NCBI GenBank assembly: GCA_049323275.1
Contig: JBMOOM010000028.1
Span: forward strand, 62,001 to 126,000
Direction: 5' to 3'
Length of the DNA: 64,000 nucleotides
Origin: Taklimakanibacter sp049323275
GTDB taxonomy: Bacteria; Pseudomonadota; Alphaproteobacteria; Rhizobiales; Aestuariivirgaceae
Below are positions 16,559 to 25,840 of the stretch, one piece after another. Within the stretch, counting starts at the first letter, position 1, and every line of letters starts with the position of its first letter. The notes under the pieces were generated by a model that worked only from the letters and a program-made list of their open reading frames with translations, made no database searches and was not told the DNA's origin. The translations under genes and the position numbers were made by a program.

Positions 16559-19180
16559 CTATTTTGGCGCCGCGGCCTCCCTATTTTGGACGACGAGGCC
16601 CTGGGCCAGTGCCGCCGCCGCGGCCTCGGCGCGTGATTTCACCTGCAGTTTCGCCAGAATCGACGAGACGTGGTGATCGACGGTCTTGGACGAGATATGC
16701 AGCCTGGTGCCGATCAGGGCATTGCTCAATCCGCCGGCCAGGCAATCGAGAATGGTGATCTCGCGGACCGTCAGGCCGTGCGGGTTGCTGAGCGTGCTGG
16801 GGCGCGGTCCGCGCGGAATGCGGCGGGTGCCCTGATCGCGCATGCGCTGGCGCAGCATCTGGGCGGCGGGTGCGGCGCCCAGCCGGTCGAAGATTTCGAG
16901 CGCTTGCACATTGGCCGCCGCATCACCGTCGGCCAGCGCGCGCGCTTCCTCATAGGGGCATTTGAGCTCGCGCCAGGCCGCGGCGGCGCCCTGCCAATCG
17001 CCCTCGATCTGCAGGGCGAACGGCCTGGCGCAGCAGCGCGGAGGTGAGATGTCTTCGCCGGCGCGGCGGCGCCAGAAGGTGAATTCGCCGACATGCCAGG
17101 GATGACGGTGGCGCAAGGCGAGGTCATAGGCCGCCGTCGCCTCGGCGGCGACACGCTCCTTGTCGCCGGCGAGCCAGGCGGCTTCGGCGCGCGCCGCATA
17201 GACCGGCGCCAGGCGCTGCAGCGTGCCGGTCTGGCGCGCCAGGTCGAGCGCCTCGTCGAGCACGGTGGCGCTGCCGGGATCGCCGCGGCGCACCCGGAGG
17301 CGACCCAGTGCGACCAAAGCCATGACCTTGCTGACCAGCGTGAAGTTCGGACAGTCGATGACGGCGGTCGCATGGTCACCCGCCTCGATCCATTGCCCCT
17401 TGTAGAGCAGCGTCAAGGCGAGCCAGGCCGACATGTAGTTGTTGGAGTGATCGAGATCGCAGTCCTCGGCATAGGTGATGCCTTGCCTGAGCAGCGCCTC
17501 GGCCTTGTCGAATTCGTAGCGCTCGCCATAAGACGACCCCATGTTGAGAAAGACGAGGCCGACGAGATCGTCCATGCCGCCGGCCCGCGCCAGTTCGAGA
17601 CAGCGGTCGAGATGCGGCAGCCCTTTGTCGTCACCGCTCACCAGCATGGCGGCGCCCACCACCAGCTCGGCGGCGGCGAGCGTCTGCCCGTCGTCGAAGC
17701 GGGTGGCGAGCTCGATCGCCCGCTTGCCCCAATGCACCGCCGGCGCCTTGTCGCGGTCGAGCATGCGCAGATGCGCCTGCATGCGGCAGGCGGCGGCCAA
17801 TTCACGGGTGGGCGGCATCGCCTCGAGCAGGGTGATCGCCCGCTGGCTCGCTTCCTCGGCGGCGGCGTTCTGGCCGCTGCGCACCAATGGCCAGGCGAGA
17901 TGCGAAAGAGCGGCGCCTTCCTGCAGGGGATCTCCGGCTTCGCGCCAGAGCTGCACCGCTTCGCGCCGCGCCGCGGCGGCATCAGTGAGATTGTCGATGA
18001 TGGCGCATTGCTCGGCGTAGAGATCCAGCAGCCTCGCGCGCTCGGCGGCAGGTCTCGTCGCAGCAAAGGCCAGCGTGCGCTTATACTGGGTGGCGGCGGT
18101 GCGATGGGCGCCCGCCGCCGCCGCCGCCTTGGCCGCCGCCGGCCCGTAGCCGAGAACAGCTTCAGCATCTTCGGCGCCCTGGGCGAGATGCGCCAGTTGC
18201 GCCAGGTCGATGCGCTCGATGGGTGAAAGGCGCAGAACCGCGAGGATCCGGCGGCTCAGATCGCGGAAGCTCCCGGCGGGCAGCACCGCCAGTATCGCAT
18301 CGCGCACCAGCTCATGACGGAAAATGAGCTCTTCGCCCGCGGCCTCGAGAAAACCGGCGCGCATCGCGCCGTCGATCGTGTCGGCATCGGCGCCGCAGAT
18401 GGCCGCGAGCCTCGCCTCGCGCATGCGGCTGCCAAAGACGGCGGCGGTTTCGAGGACCTGGCGGACCGCCGGGGTCAGCCTGGCGAGGCGCGCCTGCACC
18501 GAATCGTTCACCGTGCCTGGAATGCCCTGTCCGCCCGAGGACAGCACTTCGGTGACGAAGAAGGGATTGCCGGCCGTCTGCCGGTGAAGAGCGGCAGGAT
18601 CGAGCTCGCGCGCGCCGACCAGGTCCCGCACCGCGGCCAATGTCAGACGCGACAGGGTTATGCGCAGCGCCGCATGCGAAGAGGCGAGATCGCCGAGCAG
18701 CAGACGCAACGGATGCCGGGCACCGACCTCGTCCGGACGATAGCTGAGAACGAGCAGAGCGCGGGTCTGGGCGATGCGGCGGCCGAGATATTTGAGGAGA
18801 TCGAGCGTCGCCTCGTCGGCCCAATGAATGTCCTCAATGACGAGAAGGATCGGCTCGGCGGGAGCGCGCAGAATGTCCAGCATGGTCGAGAAGAGCTGGG
18901 CGCGCGGCGCATCGCCTTCCAGCTGAGCCAGGAGGCGGCCGCCGAGGCCCCGCGCTATGTCATGCAGCGGGACGAGCGGGGTCGGCGTGAACAACGAGTC
19001 GCAATAGCCGGTCAGCATACGGGCGGACTTACCGTTCTGCGCGATGAATTGACCGATGAGGGAGGTCTTGCCGATTCCCGCTTCGCCGCTGATGAGCACA
19101 ACGCGCCCAGCGCCGGCCGCGGCATCATCAAGGGCGGCGGCAAGAAGGCGCAGATCATGATCGCGTTCGAGAAGCGGCAT
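16559..19180 (-). CDS. Large LuxR-type ATPase regulator (LAL/MalT-like)
   Basis: 873 residues: N-terminal AAA/NACHT-like ATPase with Walker A ISGEAGIGKTSL (about 29-40) and Walker B ILLVIEDIHWADE (about 112-124), a long Ala-rich helical region with TPR-like pairs (about 330-760), and a C-terminal LuxR/GerE helix-turn-helix (LTVREITILDCLAGGLSNALIGTRLHISSKTVDHHVSSILAKL, about 800-845). This is the layout of signal-dependent transcriptional activators such as MalT. The effector is unknown. The DUF4242 gene 70 bp downstream is a plausible co-transcribed partner. Confidence 0.9.
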   Translation of the reverse strand: MPLLERDHDLRLLAAALDDAAAGAGRVVLISGEAGIGKTSLIGQFIAQNGKSARMLTGYCDSLFTPTPLVPLHDIARGLGGRLLAQLEGDAPRAQLFSTMLDILRAPAEPILLVIEDIHWADEATLDLLKYLGRRIAQTRALLVLSYRPDEVGARHPLRLLLGDLASSHAALRITLSRLTLAAVRDLVGARELDPAALHRQTAGNPFFVTEVLSSGGQGIPGTVNDSVQARLARLTPAVRQVLETAAVFGSRMREARLAAICGADADTIDGAMRAGFLEAAGEELIFRHELVRDAILAVLPAGSFRDLSRRILAVLRLSPIERIDLAQLAHLAQGAEDAEAVLGYGPAAAKAAAAAGAHRTAATQYKRTLAFAATRPAAERARLLDLYAEQCAIIDNLTDAAAARREAVQLWREAGDPLQEGAALSHLAWPLVRSGQNAAAEEASQRAITLLEAMPPTRELAAACRMQAHLRMLDRDKAPAVHWGKRAIELATRFDDGQTLAAAELVVGAAMLVSGDDKGLPHLDRCLELARAGGMDDLVGLVFLNMGSSYGERYEFDKAEALLRQGITYAEDCDLDHSNNYMSAWLALTLLYKGQWIEAGDHATAVIDCPNFTLVSKVMALVALGRLRVRRGDPGSATVLDEALDLARQTGTLQRLAPVYAARAEAAWLAGDKERVAAEATAAYDLALRHRHPWHVGEFTFWRRRAGEDISPPRCCARPFALQIEGDWQGAAAAWRELKCPYEEARALADGDAAANVQALEIFDRLGAAPAAQMLRQRMRDQGTRRIPRGPRPSTLSNPHGLTVREITILDCLAGGLSNALIGTRLHISSKTVDHHVSSILAKLQVKSRAEAAAAALAQGLVVQNREAAAPK

Positions 19181-19395
19181 GGCGGTGGCACGTCTTCGTT
19201 GCGGGGGGCTTCAGATACCCGCGGGATACGGCCTGGGAAAGTGGAGTATTTCACAAATGCCGAGAAAAAGGCGAGATTTTCTGCGGCGTTCCCTGTGGGC
19301 CAAGAGTCTATGCGGACTATGCAATATCTGGTTGATTGACCCGTCGAGAGGCGTGCCGCAATAGTCCGGCGGGCGACAGGTGGACGGGAATCAGA

Positions 19396-19809
19396 ATGGG
19401 CGTGGCGGAGTGGTTTTTCCTGCAAGGGGCGAAAGAAGCGGGACCTTTTACGCGCGATCAGATTCAGTCGCTGTTTTCATCGGGCGCGATCACGGAAGAA
19501 ACCCATCTATGGCGTCCCGGTTATTCCGACTGGCGTCCCATGACCGCCTTCTCGGAATTCGAGATCGAGCCGCCGCGGCCCAGATATGAGGATAAGCAGC
19601 GGCGGAGAGTACGGTCGCTGGCGGCCCCGAGGCAGTCAGACCGGAGCGTGGCCATTGCAAGCGATCAGGTATTGGCCGCCAACGCCAGCCGGCGCAGCAT
19701 CGGACTCCTGCGGTATGTCGGGTTCACAATGGGCATTCTGGCGCTCCTCGGTTGCGCCGGATTATGGGTCTGGTTGAACAGGCCGGAGTGGCTCCAACTT
19801 TATCAATAA
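19396..19809 (+). CDS. GYF-domain (DUF4339) membrane protein
   Basis: 137 residues from the ATG at 19396. The first 60 are a GYF_2 domain: EWFFLQGAKEAGPFTRDQIQSLFSSGAITEETHLWRPGYSDWRPM, with the G-P-F and W.PG..DW positions conserved. A basic linker (KQRRRVRSLAAPRQ) and one membrane helix near the C-terminus follow (YVGFTMGILALLGCAGLWVWL). These proteins tether protein-protein interaction domains to the membrane; the partner is unknown. An upstream TTG at 19336 would add 20 residues without family similarity. Confidence 0.75.
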   Translation: MGVAEWFFLQGAKEAGPFTRDQIQSLFSSGAITEETHLWRPGYSDWRPMTAFSEFEIEPPRPRYEDKQRRRVRSLAAPRQSDRSVAIASDQVLAANASRRSIGLLRYVGFTMGILALLGCAGLWVWLNRPEWLQLYQ

Positions 19810-19895
19810 AGTTGCCGATAACCCTTCACCTAGCCAGTGCGTGAGGCCGCTGGTTAAGTCCGCGTCATCCGGACCAACCGGTGAAGGAAGCCTCG

Positions 19896-20288
19896 ATGGA
19901 TATACGCTCCTGTCATTATGTGCACCCCGACGTCGTGCATCAGGGAACGACGCCGGTCTGGTGGCTGGTGGCGCCGCGCGAGATGCGCGAGGCGACGCTC
20001 GGCGGCCATCTGGAGCTCGTCAGCGAATTCGAGATCCGCGCCGGCGGCGAGGTCCATACCCACAGCCATCCGACCTTCGAATTCTACTACATGCTCACCG
20101 GCCGGGCGCTGATGACCATCGAGGACGAGACGCGCGAGATCGCTCCTGGCGACCTGGTGATGATCCCACCCGACGCGCCCCACAGCATCAAGCCGGCCGG
20201 GCCCAATAACGGCATCCGCGCGCTGGCCTTCGCCTTCGGCGTCAAGGATGCGCCCATCGTCGACTACAAGACCGACGTCAATCCATGA
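19896..20288 (+). CDS. Cupin-domain protein
   Basis: 130 residues with a single conserved cupin barrel: GGEVHTHSHPTFEFYYMLTGRALMTIEDE supplies motif 1 (His, His, Glu) and PGDLVMIPPDAPHSI motif 2 (His), so a metal site is likely. It is the first gene of a tight catabolic operon and could be a sugar isomerase, a dioxygenase-like enzyme or a sensor. The ATG at 19896 has GAAGGAAG 6 bases upstream; a GTG at 19881 is less likely. Confidence 0.85.
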   Translation: MDIRSCHYVHPDVVHQGTTPVWWLVAPREMREATLGGHLELVSEFEIRAGGEVHTHSHPTFEFYYMLTGRALMTIEDETREIAPGDLVMIPPDAPHSIKPAGPNNGIRALAFAFGVKDAPIVDYKTDVNP

Positions 20289-21286
20289 GCCTCACGCTTT
20301 ATGCCGGCTTCGCCGGCGACACCGATCCCGGCCGCTTCCTGAGCGCCGGCCTGTGGCGCAGCCGCGAGGGCGGCGCCTGGGAACGGGCCGAGACCGGCTT
20401 TCCCGGCCCGCCGCAGACCTTCGCGCTGCTCGCCGATCCGGCGCGGCCAGGCGAGGTTTTCGCCGGCACGCAGGACGGCATCTTCAGGAGCGACGACTGG
20501 GGCGGCAGCTGGCTGAGGCTCAATGCTCCCAAGCCACGTTTCGCCGTCTGGTCGCTGACGCGTCATCCGCATGAGCCCGAAACGATTTTCGCCGGCTATG
20601 AGCCGATGGCAATCGTCAAATCAACCGACAATGGCGCGACCTGGCGCGATCTCGAAGTGGAGGCGAGCTATCCGTCCATCGCGGCGGTGCCCGGGCAGCC
20701 CAAGCGGGTGACGCGCATCGCCGTCGATCCGCAGGACGGCAAAAGGCTCTATGCCACGATCGAGGTCGGCGGCCTCCTGATGTCGGAAGACGGCGGCGCC
20801 AGCTGGCGGCAGACGATCGACGGACTCTACGCGGTCGAGGATGCCGTGGATCTCCATTCCGCCGTCGTCCATCGCGACGGCGCGGTGACGGTGGCAACGC
20901 GCGTCGGCGTGTTCCAGAGCCATAATCACGGCGTGAATTGGCGCCCGCTCGCCATACCGCGGCTGCGCGAGAAGGGGACCTATGCCCGCGTCCTCGGGCT
21001 TGGAGCCGAGGGTACGCTTTATGCCGGCGGCGGCACCGATTTCGATGGCGAGCAGGGCGGCTTCTTCCGCAGTGACGACGGCGGAAAGACCTTCACCACG
21101 CGCGATCTGGGCTTCGTGCCGCGAAGCACCGTCTTTGCGCTCGCTGTCCATCCGGCAAGCCCGGAGCGCCTGGCCTGCTCCGACAAGTTCGGCAATGTGT
21201 GGCTCTCCGATGATGCCGGTGAAAGCTTCCGTCCGCATCCGCTCCCCAAGGGGCTCGGCCATCTTTTTTCATTGGCGCTCGCATGA
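20285..21286 (+). CDS. Asp-box (BNR/sialidase-like) repeat protein, no signal peptide
   Basis: 333 residues forming a beta-propeller. At least six Asp-box type repeats are visible: FRSDDWGGSW, VKSTDNGATW, LMSEDGGASW, FQSHNHGVNW, FRSDDGGKTF and WLSDDAGESF. Such repeats occur in sialidases, photosystem assembly factors and glycosidases, but the sialidase FRIP motif and catalytic Tyr/Glu are not evident, so calling it a sialidase would be unsafe. There is no export signal, so it should act in the cytoplasm with the operon's enzymes. It overlaps both neighbours by 4 bp. Confidence 0.8.
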   Translation: MSLTLYAGFAGDTDPGRFLSAGLWRSREGGAWERAETGFPGPPQTFALLADPARPGEVFAGTQDGIFRSDDWGGSWLRLNAPKPRFAVWSLTRHPHEPETIFAGYEPMAIVKSTDNGATWRDLEVEASYPSIAAVPGQPKRVTRIAVDPQDGKRLYATIEVGGLLMSEDGGASWRQTIDGLYAVEDAVDLHSAVVHRDGAVTVATRVGVFQSHNHGVNWRPLAIPRLREKGTYARVLGLGAEGTLYAGGGTDFDGEQGGFFRSDDGGKTFTTRDLGFVPRSTVFALAVHPASPERLACSDKFGNVWLSDDAGESFRPHPLPKGLGHLFSLALA

Positions 21287-21984
21287 CCAATCCCCTCAAA
21301 ATCCGCCTGTCGCGCGACGAGCCGGTCGTCGTCGTCAATCCGGATCATCCCTCGCCGGCGCTCACCGAATTCCTCGGCCGGCTCGGCATCGACGGCGTGT
21401 TCATCGATTGCGAGCATGGCACCGCCTCGGTCGAGACGGTGCAGGACATGTGCCGGGCCGCCCGCGCCGCCGGCCTGCAGGCCATCGTGCGGCCGGAAGC
21501 CAATCTCGATCATCTGCTCACCCGCTATATCGATGCCGGCGCCGCCGGTCTCATCGTGCCGCATGTCGATGACGCGGAGGCCGCACGGGCGATCGTCACG
21601 GCGGTTCGCCGGGCGCGGCCGCAGACCCATGCACAGCTCACCGTCATCGCGATGATCGAATCGCTGGAGGCGGTGGCGAAGCTCGACGACATCCTCACCG
21701 TCGAAGGCATCGACGTCTTCTTCATGGGCCCCAATGATCTCTCCCATTCGATGGGGCTCAGGGGCCAGACGCATCATCCCGACGTCAAGGCGCTGGTGCT
21801 CGATTGCGCGCGGCGCATCCGCGCCAAGGCGAAGGTGCCGGGCACGCTGGTGACGCGCGACACCGTTGCCGACTTCGTCCGCGGCGGCTGCCGCTTCCTC
21901 TACGAACACGCCAACAATTTCCTCATCACCGGAGCGCAGGACTTCCGGAAATGCTTGAACCTTCAGAAAGAGAGTGCCTCATGA
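21283..21984 (+). CDS. HpcH/HpaI-family class II aldolase
   Basis: 233 residues, TIM-barrel aldolase acting on 2-keto-3-deoxy acids (retro-aldol cleavage to pyruvate and an aldehyde). Family positions are visible: VFIDCEHGTAS (catalytic His), AIVRPEANLDHLLTRYIDAGAAGLIVPHVDDAEAA, the metal-binding Glu in MIESLEAV and the Asp in FFMGPNDLSHSMG. It is slightly short (typical 250-265) because the N-terminus is trimmed. The operon context suggests the last carbon-carbon cleavage of a sugar acid or aromatic-derived intermediate. Confidence 0.9.
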   Translation: MTNPLKIRLSRDEPVVVVNPDHPSPALTEFLGRLGIDGVFIDCEHGTASVETVQDMCRAARAAGLQAIVRPEANLDHLLTRYIDAGAAGLIVPHVDDAEAARAIVTAVRRARPQTHAQLTVIAMIESLEAVAKLDDILTVEGIDVFFMGPNDLSHSMGLRGQTHHPDVKALVLDCARRIRAKAKVPGTLVTRDTVADFVRGGCRFLYEHANNFLITGAQDFRKCLNLQKESAS

Positions 21985-22331
21985 GTGCCATTGAACGTCA
22001 CCGGCAGACTGACCGGATGTCGCAGATCGTGATCCATGGCGACACGGTCTATCTCGCCGGCCAGACCGCCGCCGATCCGGTGCCGTCGGTCGCCGAGCAG
22101 ACCAGGCAGATCCTCGCCAAGATCGACCAGTATCTGGCCGAGGCCGGCACCGACAAGACGCGCATCCTGTCCGCCAATATCTGGCTCACCGATGTCAGGA
22201 GCTTCGAGGAGATGAACGCGGTGTGGGACGCCTGGGTGCCGAAAGGCAACACGCCGGCCCGCGCCACGGTCGGCTCGCCCCTGGCCCGGCCGCAGAACCT
22301 CGTCGAGATCGCCGTCATCGCGGCGCGCTGA
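21981..22331 (+). CDS. RidA/YjgF-family protein
   Basis: 116 residues. RidA-type enamine/imine deaminases hydrolyse reactive 2-aminoacrylate-like intermediates. Text matches the RidA subgroup: YLAGQTAADPVPSVAEQTRQILAKIDQYLAEAGTDKTRILSANIWLTDVRSFEEMNAVWDAWVPKGNTPARATVGSPLARPQNLVEIAVIAA. The conserved Arg in PARATV is present and the final acidic residue is in LVEI. ATGA overlap with the aldolase stop gives the start. Its presence suggests that the pathway passes through an imine or enamine, i.e. a nitrogen-containing substrate. Confidence 0.92.
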   Translation: MSAIERHRQTDRMSQIVIHGDTVYLAGQTAADPVPSVAEQTRQILAKIDQYLAEAGTDKTRILSANIWLTDVRSFEEMNAVWDAWVPKGNTPARATVGSPLARPQNLVEIAVIAAR

Positions 22332-22363
22332 TCTCATCCAACCGATCTGAAGAGAGGACTATC

Positions 22364-23506
22364 ATGACGAAGCAATTGGGCGTCGGGCTCTATGGCGCCG
22401 GCAATGTGGTGCAGGAGGCGCATGCGCCGGCGGTCAACGCGGTCGCCGCGACCCGGCTCGCCGCCGTCTGCGACATCGACGAGGCGCGCGCCAAGGCGCT
22501 GGCCGACAAATATGGCGGCGCCAATGTCTATGCCGACTATGCCAGGATGCTGGCCGATCCCGCCGTCGACATCATCATCATGGCGACGCCGAACAATCTC
22601 CATCGCCGCGACGTCGAGGCCGCCGCCAAGGCCGGCAAGCATGTCCTGTGCGAAAAGCCGCTCGCCATCACCTATCCCGACGCGCTCGAGATGGTGAAGA
22701 TCTGCGAGAGGCACAAGGTGGTGCTCAAGACCGGCTTCAACCAGCGTTACCTCAACCAGATCCGCCTGGCGCGTCTCGCCATCGAGGCGGGCCTCATCGG
22801 CGAGGTCTATTCCTTCCGCACCGTGTTCTCGGCCAAGTGGGACAATTGGGTCGACGGGGCGAATTTCCGCTGGGACATGGAGCGCTCCGGCGGCGCCACG
22901 ACCAACGACAATCTGATCCACCGCTTCGACATGCTGCGCTATCTGCTGAAGGACGATTACGCGGAAGTGGTCGCCGATGTCAGCCATTGCGTCATCCCGC
23001 CGGTGGTCGACGACAATGTCCATGTCATGGTGCGCACCAACAAGGGCGCGCGCGGCAGCTTCATCGCCGACCGCTACTCGCCGGTGCTGGGCGACGCCAC
23101 CGAGCTCTATGGCACCAAGGGATCGCTCTCCTACTGGACGAATGCCGGCTCGCCTTTCTTCGACGTGCCGCTCGCCATCAACACCACGGTGCCGATGAAC
23201 GAGCTGCCGGAGCAGATCCGCAAGGCGGTCTATCCGACGGTGCGCTCCAAGCAGAACCGTCATGTGTGGGACGGCTGGCTGTCGATCTGGCCGCCGCGCA
23301 ACGAGTGGGACACCTATGCCGAGCAGCTCGCCGGCATGGCGGACGAGATCCTCAACGGCGTCAAGGACGGCATCGGCGCCACCGGCATGGACGGCGCCCG
23401 CGCCACCGAGCTCGTCCATGCCTCCTACAGCTCGCAGATCGCGCGCTCCTGGGTGGCGATGCCGCTTGCCGACGACGCGGCCTTCGCCTTCCCGAAATTC
23501 ACCTGA
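22364..23506 (+). CDS. Gfo/Idh/MocA-family oxidoreductase
   Basis: 380 residues, NAD(P)-dependent sugar or cyclitol dehydrogenase. The Rossmann part starts LGVGLYGAGNVVQEAHAPAVN, and the family's EKP motif (VLCEKPLAIT) supplies the catalytic-site Lys. The C-terminal domain has the NLIHRFDMLRYLL segment (a D..H type motif, here H-R-F-D) that follows a GG(A)TTNDN loop. The ATG at 22364 has AGAGAGG in front, 32 bp after ridA. Substrate unknown; myo-inositol-like or glycoside substrates are typical. Confidence 0.9.
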   Translation: MTKQLGVGLYGAGNVVQEAHAPAVNAVAATRLAAVCDIDEARAKALADKYGGANVYADYARMLADPAVDIIIMATPNNLHRRDVEAAAKAGKHVLCEKPLAITYPDALEMVKICERHKVVLKTGFNQRYLNQIRLARLAIEAGLIGEVYSFRTVFSAKWDNWVDGANFRWDMERSGGATTNDNLIHRFDMLRYLLKDDYAEVVADVSHCVIPPVVDDNVHVMVRTNKGARGSFIADRYSPVLGDATELYGTKGSLSYWTNAGSPFFDVPLAINTTVPMNELPEQIRKAVYPTVRSKQNRHVWDGWLSIWPPRNEWDTYAEQLAGMADEILNGVKDGIGATGMDGARATELVHASYSSQIARSWVAMPLADDAAFAFPKFT

Positions 23507-23522
23507 ACGAGGGCCTCGAGAG

Positions 23523-24347
23523 ATGCAAGCCGGCTTCTACAGCACCTTCCTGCACGAATTGCCGATCGCCGATCTGGTCGGCGCCCTGTCCAGGGCGGGC
23601 TACACCTCCGTCGAGCTCAACGGCGATCAATGGAGCAACGGCTTCACGCCGCATGTGACGCCCGAGCTCGGTCCGGAGAGGCGGACGGAGATCGCCCGCA
23701 CGATCTCTGCTGCCGGCATGAGCATCTCGGCGCTGAGCGCCTGTCTCCATCTCGTGAAAGAGACGGAGACCGAGCGCAAGGCGGGCATCGCCTATCTCAA
23801 GCAATCGATCGACCTGGCGCGCGACATCGGCGCGCCGGTCGTGTGGGTGTTCACCGGCCGCAAGCCGCAGGACATGGATATCGGCGTCGCCCGCGGCCAT
23901 CTGGCCGCGGCGCTCGAGGAGGTCTGCGACTATGCCAGGGGCAAGGGCGTCAAATTCGGCATCGAAGGCTGCTCGATGCATATCGTCTGCCGCACCAGCG
24001 AGTATCTCGACCTGTTCCGGGCGATTCCCGGTGCCGATCTGCGGGTCGCCTTCGATCCCACGCATTTCCAGCTCCGCGACGAGGACCCGGTCCAGGCGGC
24101 GGAAGCGCTCATCGGGCGGATCAGCAATTATCATGTGAAGGATTCGATCGGGCGCTATCCCGATTTCAAATGCATACCGCTCGGCGCCGGCGAGGTCGAT
24201 CTCAGAGCGGTCACGAGGACCTTGCAGCGGCTCGGCTATGACGGCGTCGCCTCGATCGAATATGAATCGCATCATTTCGGCTGGGATATTCCGGCGGATG
24301 AGGTGCTGCGGACGAGCCGCGCCTTCCTGCGCGATCTCGGGATCTGA
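23523..24347 (+). CDS. Sugar phosphate isomerase/epimerase (AP-endonuclease 2-like TIM barrel)
   Basis: 274 residues, IolE/IolI/xylose-isomerase-like TIM barrel. Metal ligands are spread as expected: FGIEGC (Glu), RVAFDPTHFQLR (Asp, His), SNYHVKDSIG (His), PLGAGEVDLRAV and ASIEYE (Glu). Members epimerise or isomerise keto-sugars or dehydrate keto-cyclitols. It is placed between the dehydrogenase and the amidase, where a dehydrogenase plus isomerase pair often converts an oxidised ring sugar. The ATG at 23523 is preceded by GAGGGCCTCGAGAG. Confidence 0.88.
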   Translation: MQAGFYSTFLHELPIADLVGALSRAGYTSVELNGDQWSNGFTPHVTPELGPERRTEIARTISAAGMSISALSACLHLVKETETERKAGIAYLKQSIDLARDIGAPVVWVFTGRKPQDMDIGVARGHLAAALEEVCDYARGKGVKFGIEGCSMHIVCRTSEYLDLFRAIPGADLRVAFDPTHFQLRDEDPVQAAEALIGRISNYHVKDSIGRYPDFKCIPLGAGEVDLRAVTRTLQRLGYDGVASIEYESHHFGWDIPADEVLRTSRAFLRDLGI

Positions 24348-24350
24348 GCG

Positions 24351-25823
24351 ATGCCGCCGCGCGCACCCATCGGCCCGTTCAAGGACTACGACTTCCATGA
24401 CGCGCTGGGCCTCGCCGACCTGGTGCGCCGGCGCGAGGTGGCGCCGCTGGAGCTGGTCGAGACCGCGATCCAGCGCATCGAGGCGCTGGACGACCGGCTC
24501 AATGCCATCACCATCCGCTGCTTCGAGGCGGCGCTGGATGAGGCCCGGACCCATCATCGCAGCGGGCCGTTCGCCGGCGTCCCCTATCTCGCCAAGGATC
24601 TCCATACGTCCTGGGCCGGTGTACGGTCGACGAACAGCATATCCTCCTTCGCCGACACGGTGTCGGTCTCGGATTCGCTCGTCACCGCCCGCAGCAAGGC
24701 GGCGGGTTTCATCCTGATCGGCAAGACCAACGTGCCCGAATGGGGCTGGTCGCTGACGACCGAGTCGCCGATGCACGGCCCAGCCCGCAATCCGTGGGAT
24801 TTCGCGAAATCGCCCGGCGGGTCGAGCGGCGGGGCGGCGGTCGCGGTGGCCGCGGGTTATCTGCCGCTCGCCGATGCCGGGGACGGCGCCGGGTCGACGC
24901 GCGTGCCCGCCGCCATCAACGGGCTCGTCGGGCTGAAGCCGTCGCGCGGGCGCATCTCGCCGGGGCCCGAAGCGGCCGATTTCTGGTTCGGCGGCGGCCA
25001 GTCGCTGTGCGTCTCGCGCAGCGTGCGCGACACGGCGGCGATGCTCGATGTGCTGCAGGGCGGTTACCCGGGTGAGCCCTATTACATCCCCGAGCGCCGG
25101 GTCTTTCTCGACTGCACGGCGCCCTCGACGCGGCGGCTCCGCATCGGCTTCAGCCTGCATAATCCGCGCGGCGACAGCAACAGTCCGGAAGTCGAGCGCG
25201 CCGTCGCCCATGCCGCGCGGCTCTGCGCGACGCTCGGCCATGAGGTGGAGCTCTTCGATTTCGATTATGATTTCGCCGATCTGTGGCGGGCCTATACCGG
25301 CGTCATCCGGGTGCAGACGGCGACGCAGTTCGACGATCACGCCAGGCGGCGCGGCGTGCCCAACCGGCCGGGAGACATGTCGCGGACGATCTGGACCACC
25401 ATCGAGCGCGGCCGGGCGACCGACGCCATCCGGCATACACGCGACATCGAGCGCATGCGCTGGCATTCGCGCCATGTCGCCACCCTCACGTCACGCTATG
25501 ACGTGGTGCTGCTGCCGGTGCTGCCGCAGGGCACCCGCCCGCTCGGCTTCTACGACATGTCGCTCGATGTCGATGACTATGATGCGGGCGCCATGGGGGA
25601 GGACGCGGTCTATATGATGCCGTTCAATGTCTCGGGCCAGCCGGCGATGTCGCTGCCGCTCGGCATGGACCGCTCCGGCCTGCCGCTCGGCGTTCAGCTG
25701 GTGGCCCCGCCCGCCGGCGAAGCGACGCTGATCGAGCTCGCCGCGGCGCTGGAGCGCGCGCAGCCCTGGTATGACCGGAGGGCGCCGTTTCACGCGGCGA
25801 ACGGCGAAAGTGGAGTGTTTTAG
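24351..25823 (+). CDS. Amidase-signature family amidohydrolase
   Basis: 490 residues. The Ser-cisSer-Lys triad can be placed: Lys in PYLAKD, cis-Ser in the SPGGSSGGAA loop and nucleophile Ser in DGAGSTRVPAA. The usual DTGGS before the nucleophile is DGAGS here, a modest departure. It cleaves amide bonds to acid plus ammonia or amine in the cytoplasm. It is the last gene of the operon (3 bp after the isomerase) and converges with the GH3-GntR gene, with only 17 bp between the stops. With RidA it suggests nitrogen release from an amide-bearing substrate. Confidence 0.92.
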   Translation: MPPRAPIGPFKDYDFHDALGLADLVRRREVAPLELVETAIQRIEALDDRLNAITIRCFEAALDEARTHHRSGPFAGVPYLAKDLHTSWAGVRSTNSISSFADTVSVSDSLVTARSKAAGFILIGKTNVPEWGWSLTTESPMHGPARNPWDFAKSPGGSSGGAAVAVAAGYLPLADAGDGAGSTRVPAAINGLVGLKPSRGRISPGPEAADFWFGGGQSLCVSRSVRDTAAMLDVLQGGYPGEPYYIPERRVFLDCTAPSTRRLRIGFSLHNPRGDSNSPEVERAVAHAARLCATLGHEVELFDFDYDFADLWRAYTGVIRVQTATQFDDHARRRGVPNRPGDMSRTIWTTIERGRATDAIRHTRDIERMRWHSRHVATLTSRYDVVLLPVLPQGTRPLGFYDMSLDVDDYDAGAMGEDAVYMMPFNVSGQPAMSLPLGMDRSGLPLGVQLVAPPAGEATLIELAAALERAQPWYDRRAPFHAANGESGVF

Positions 25824-25840
25824 CGAGCAGAACAGCTAGT

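Noticed and set aside
20285..21286. Calling the Asp-box protein a sialidase
   Set aside because: Asp boxes are structural; the Arg triad, Tyr/Glu pair and FRIP motif were not found.
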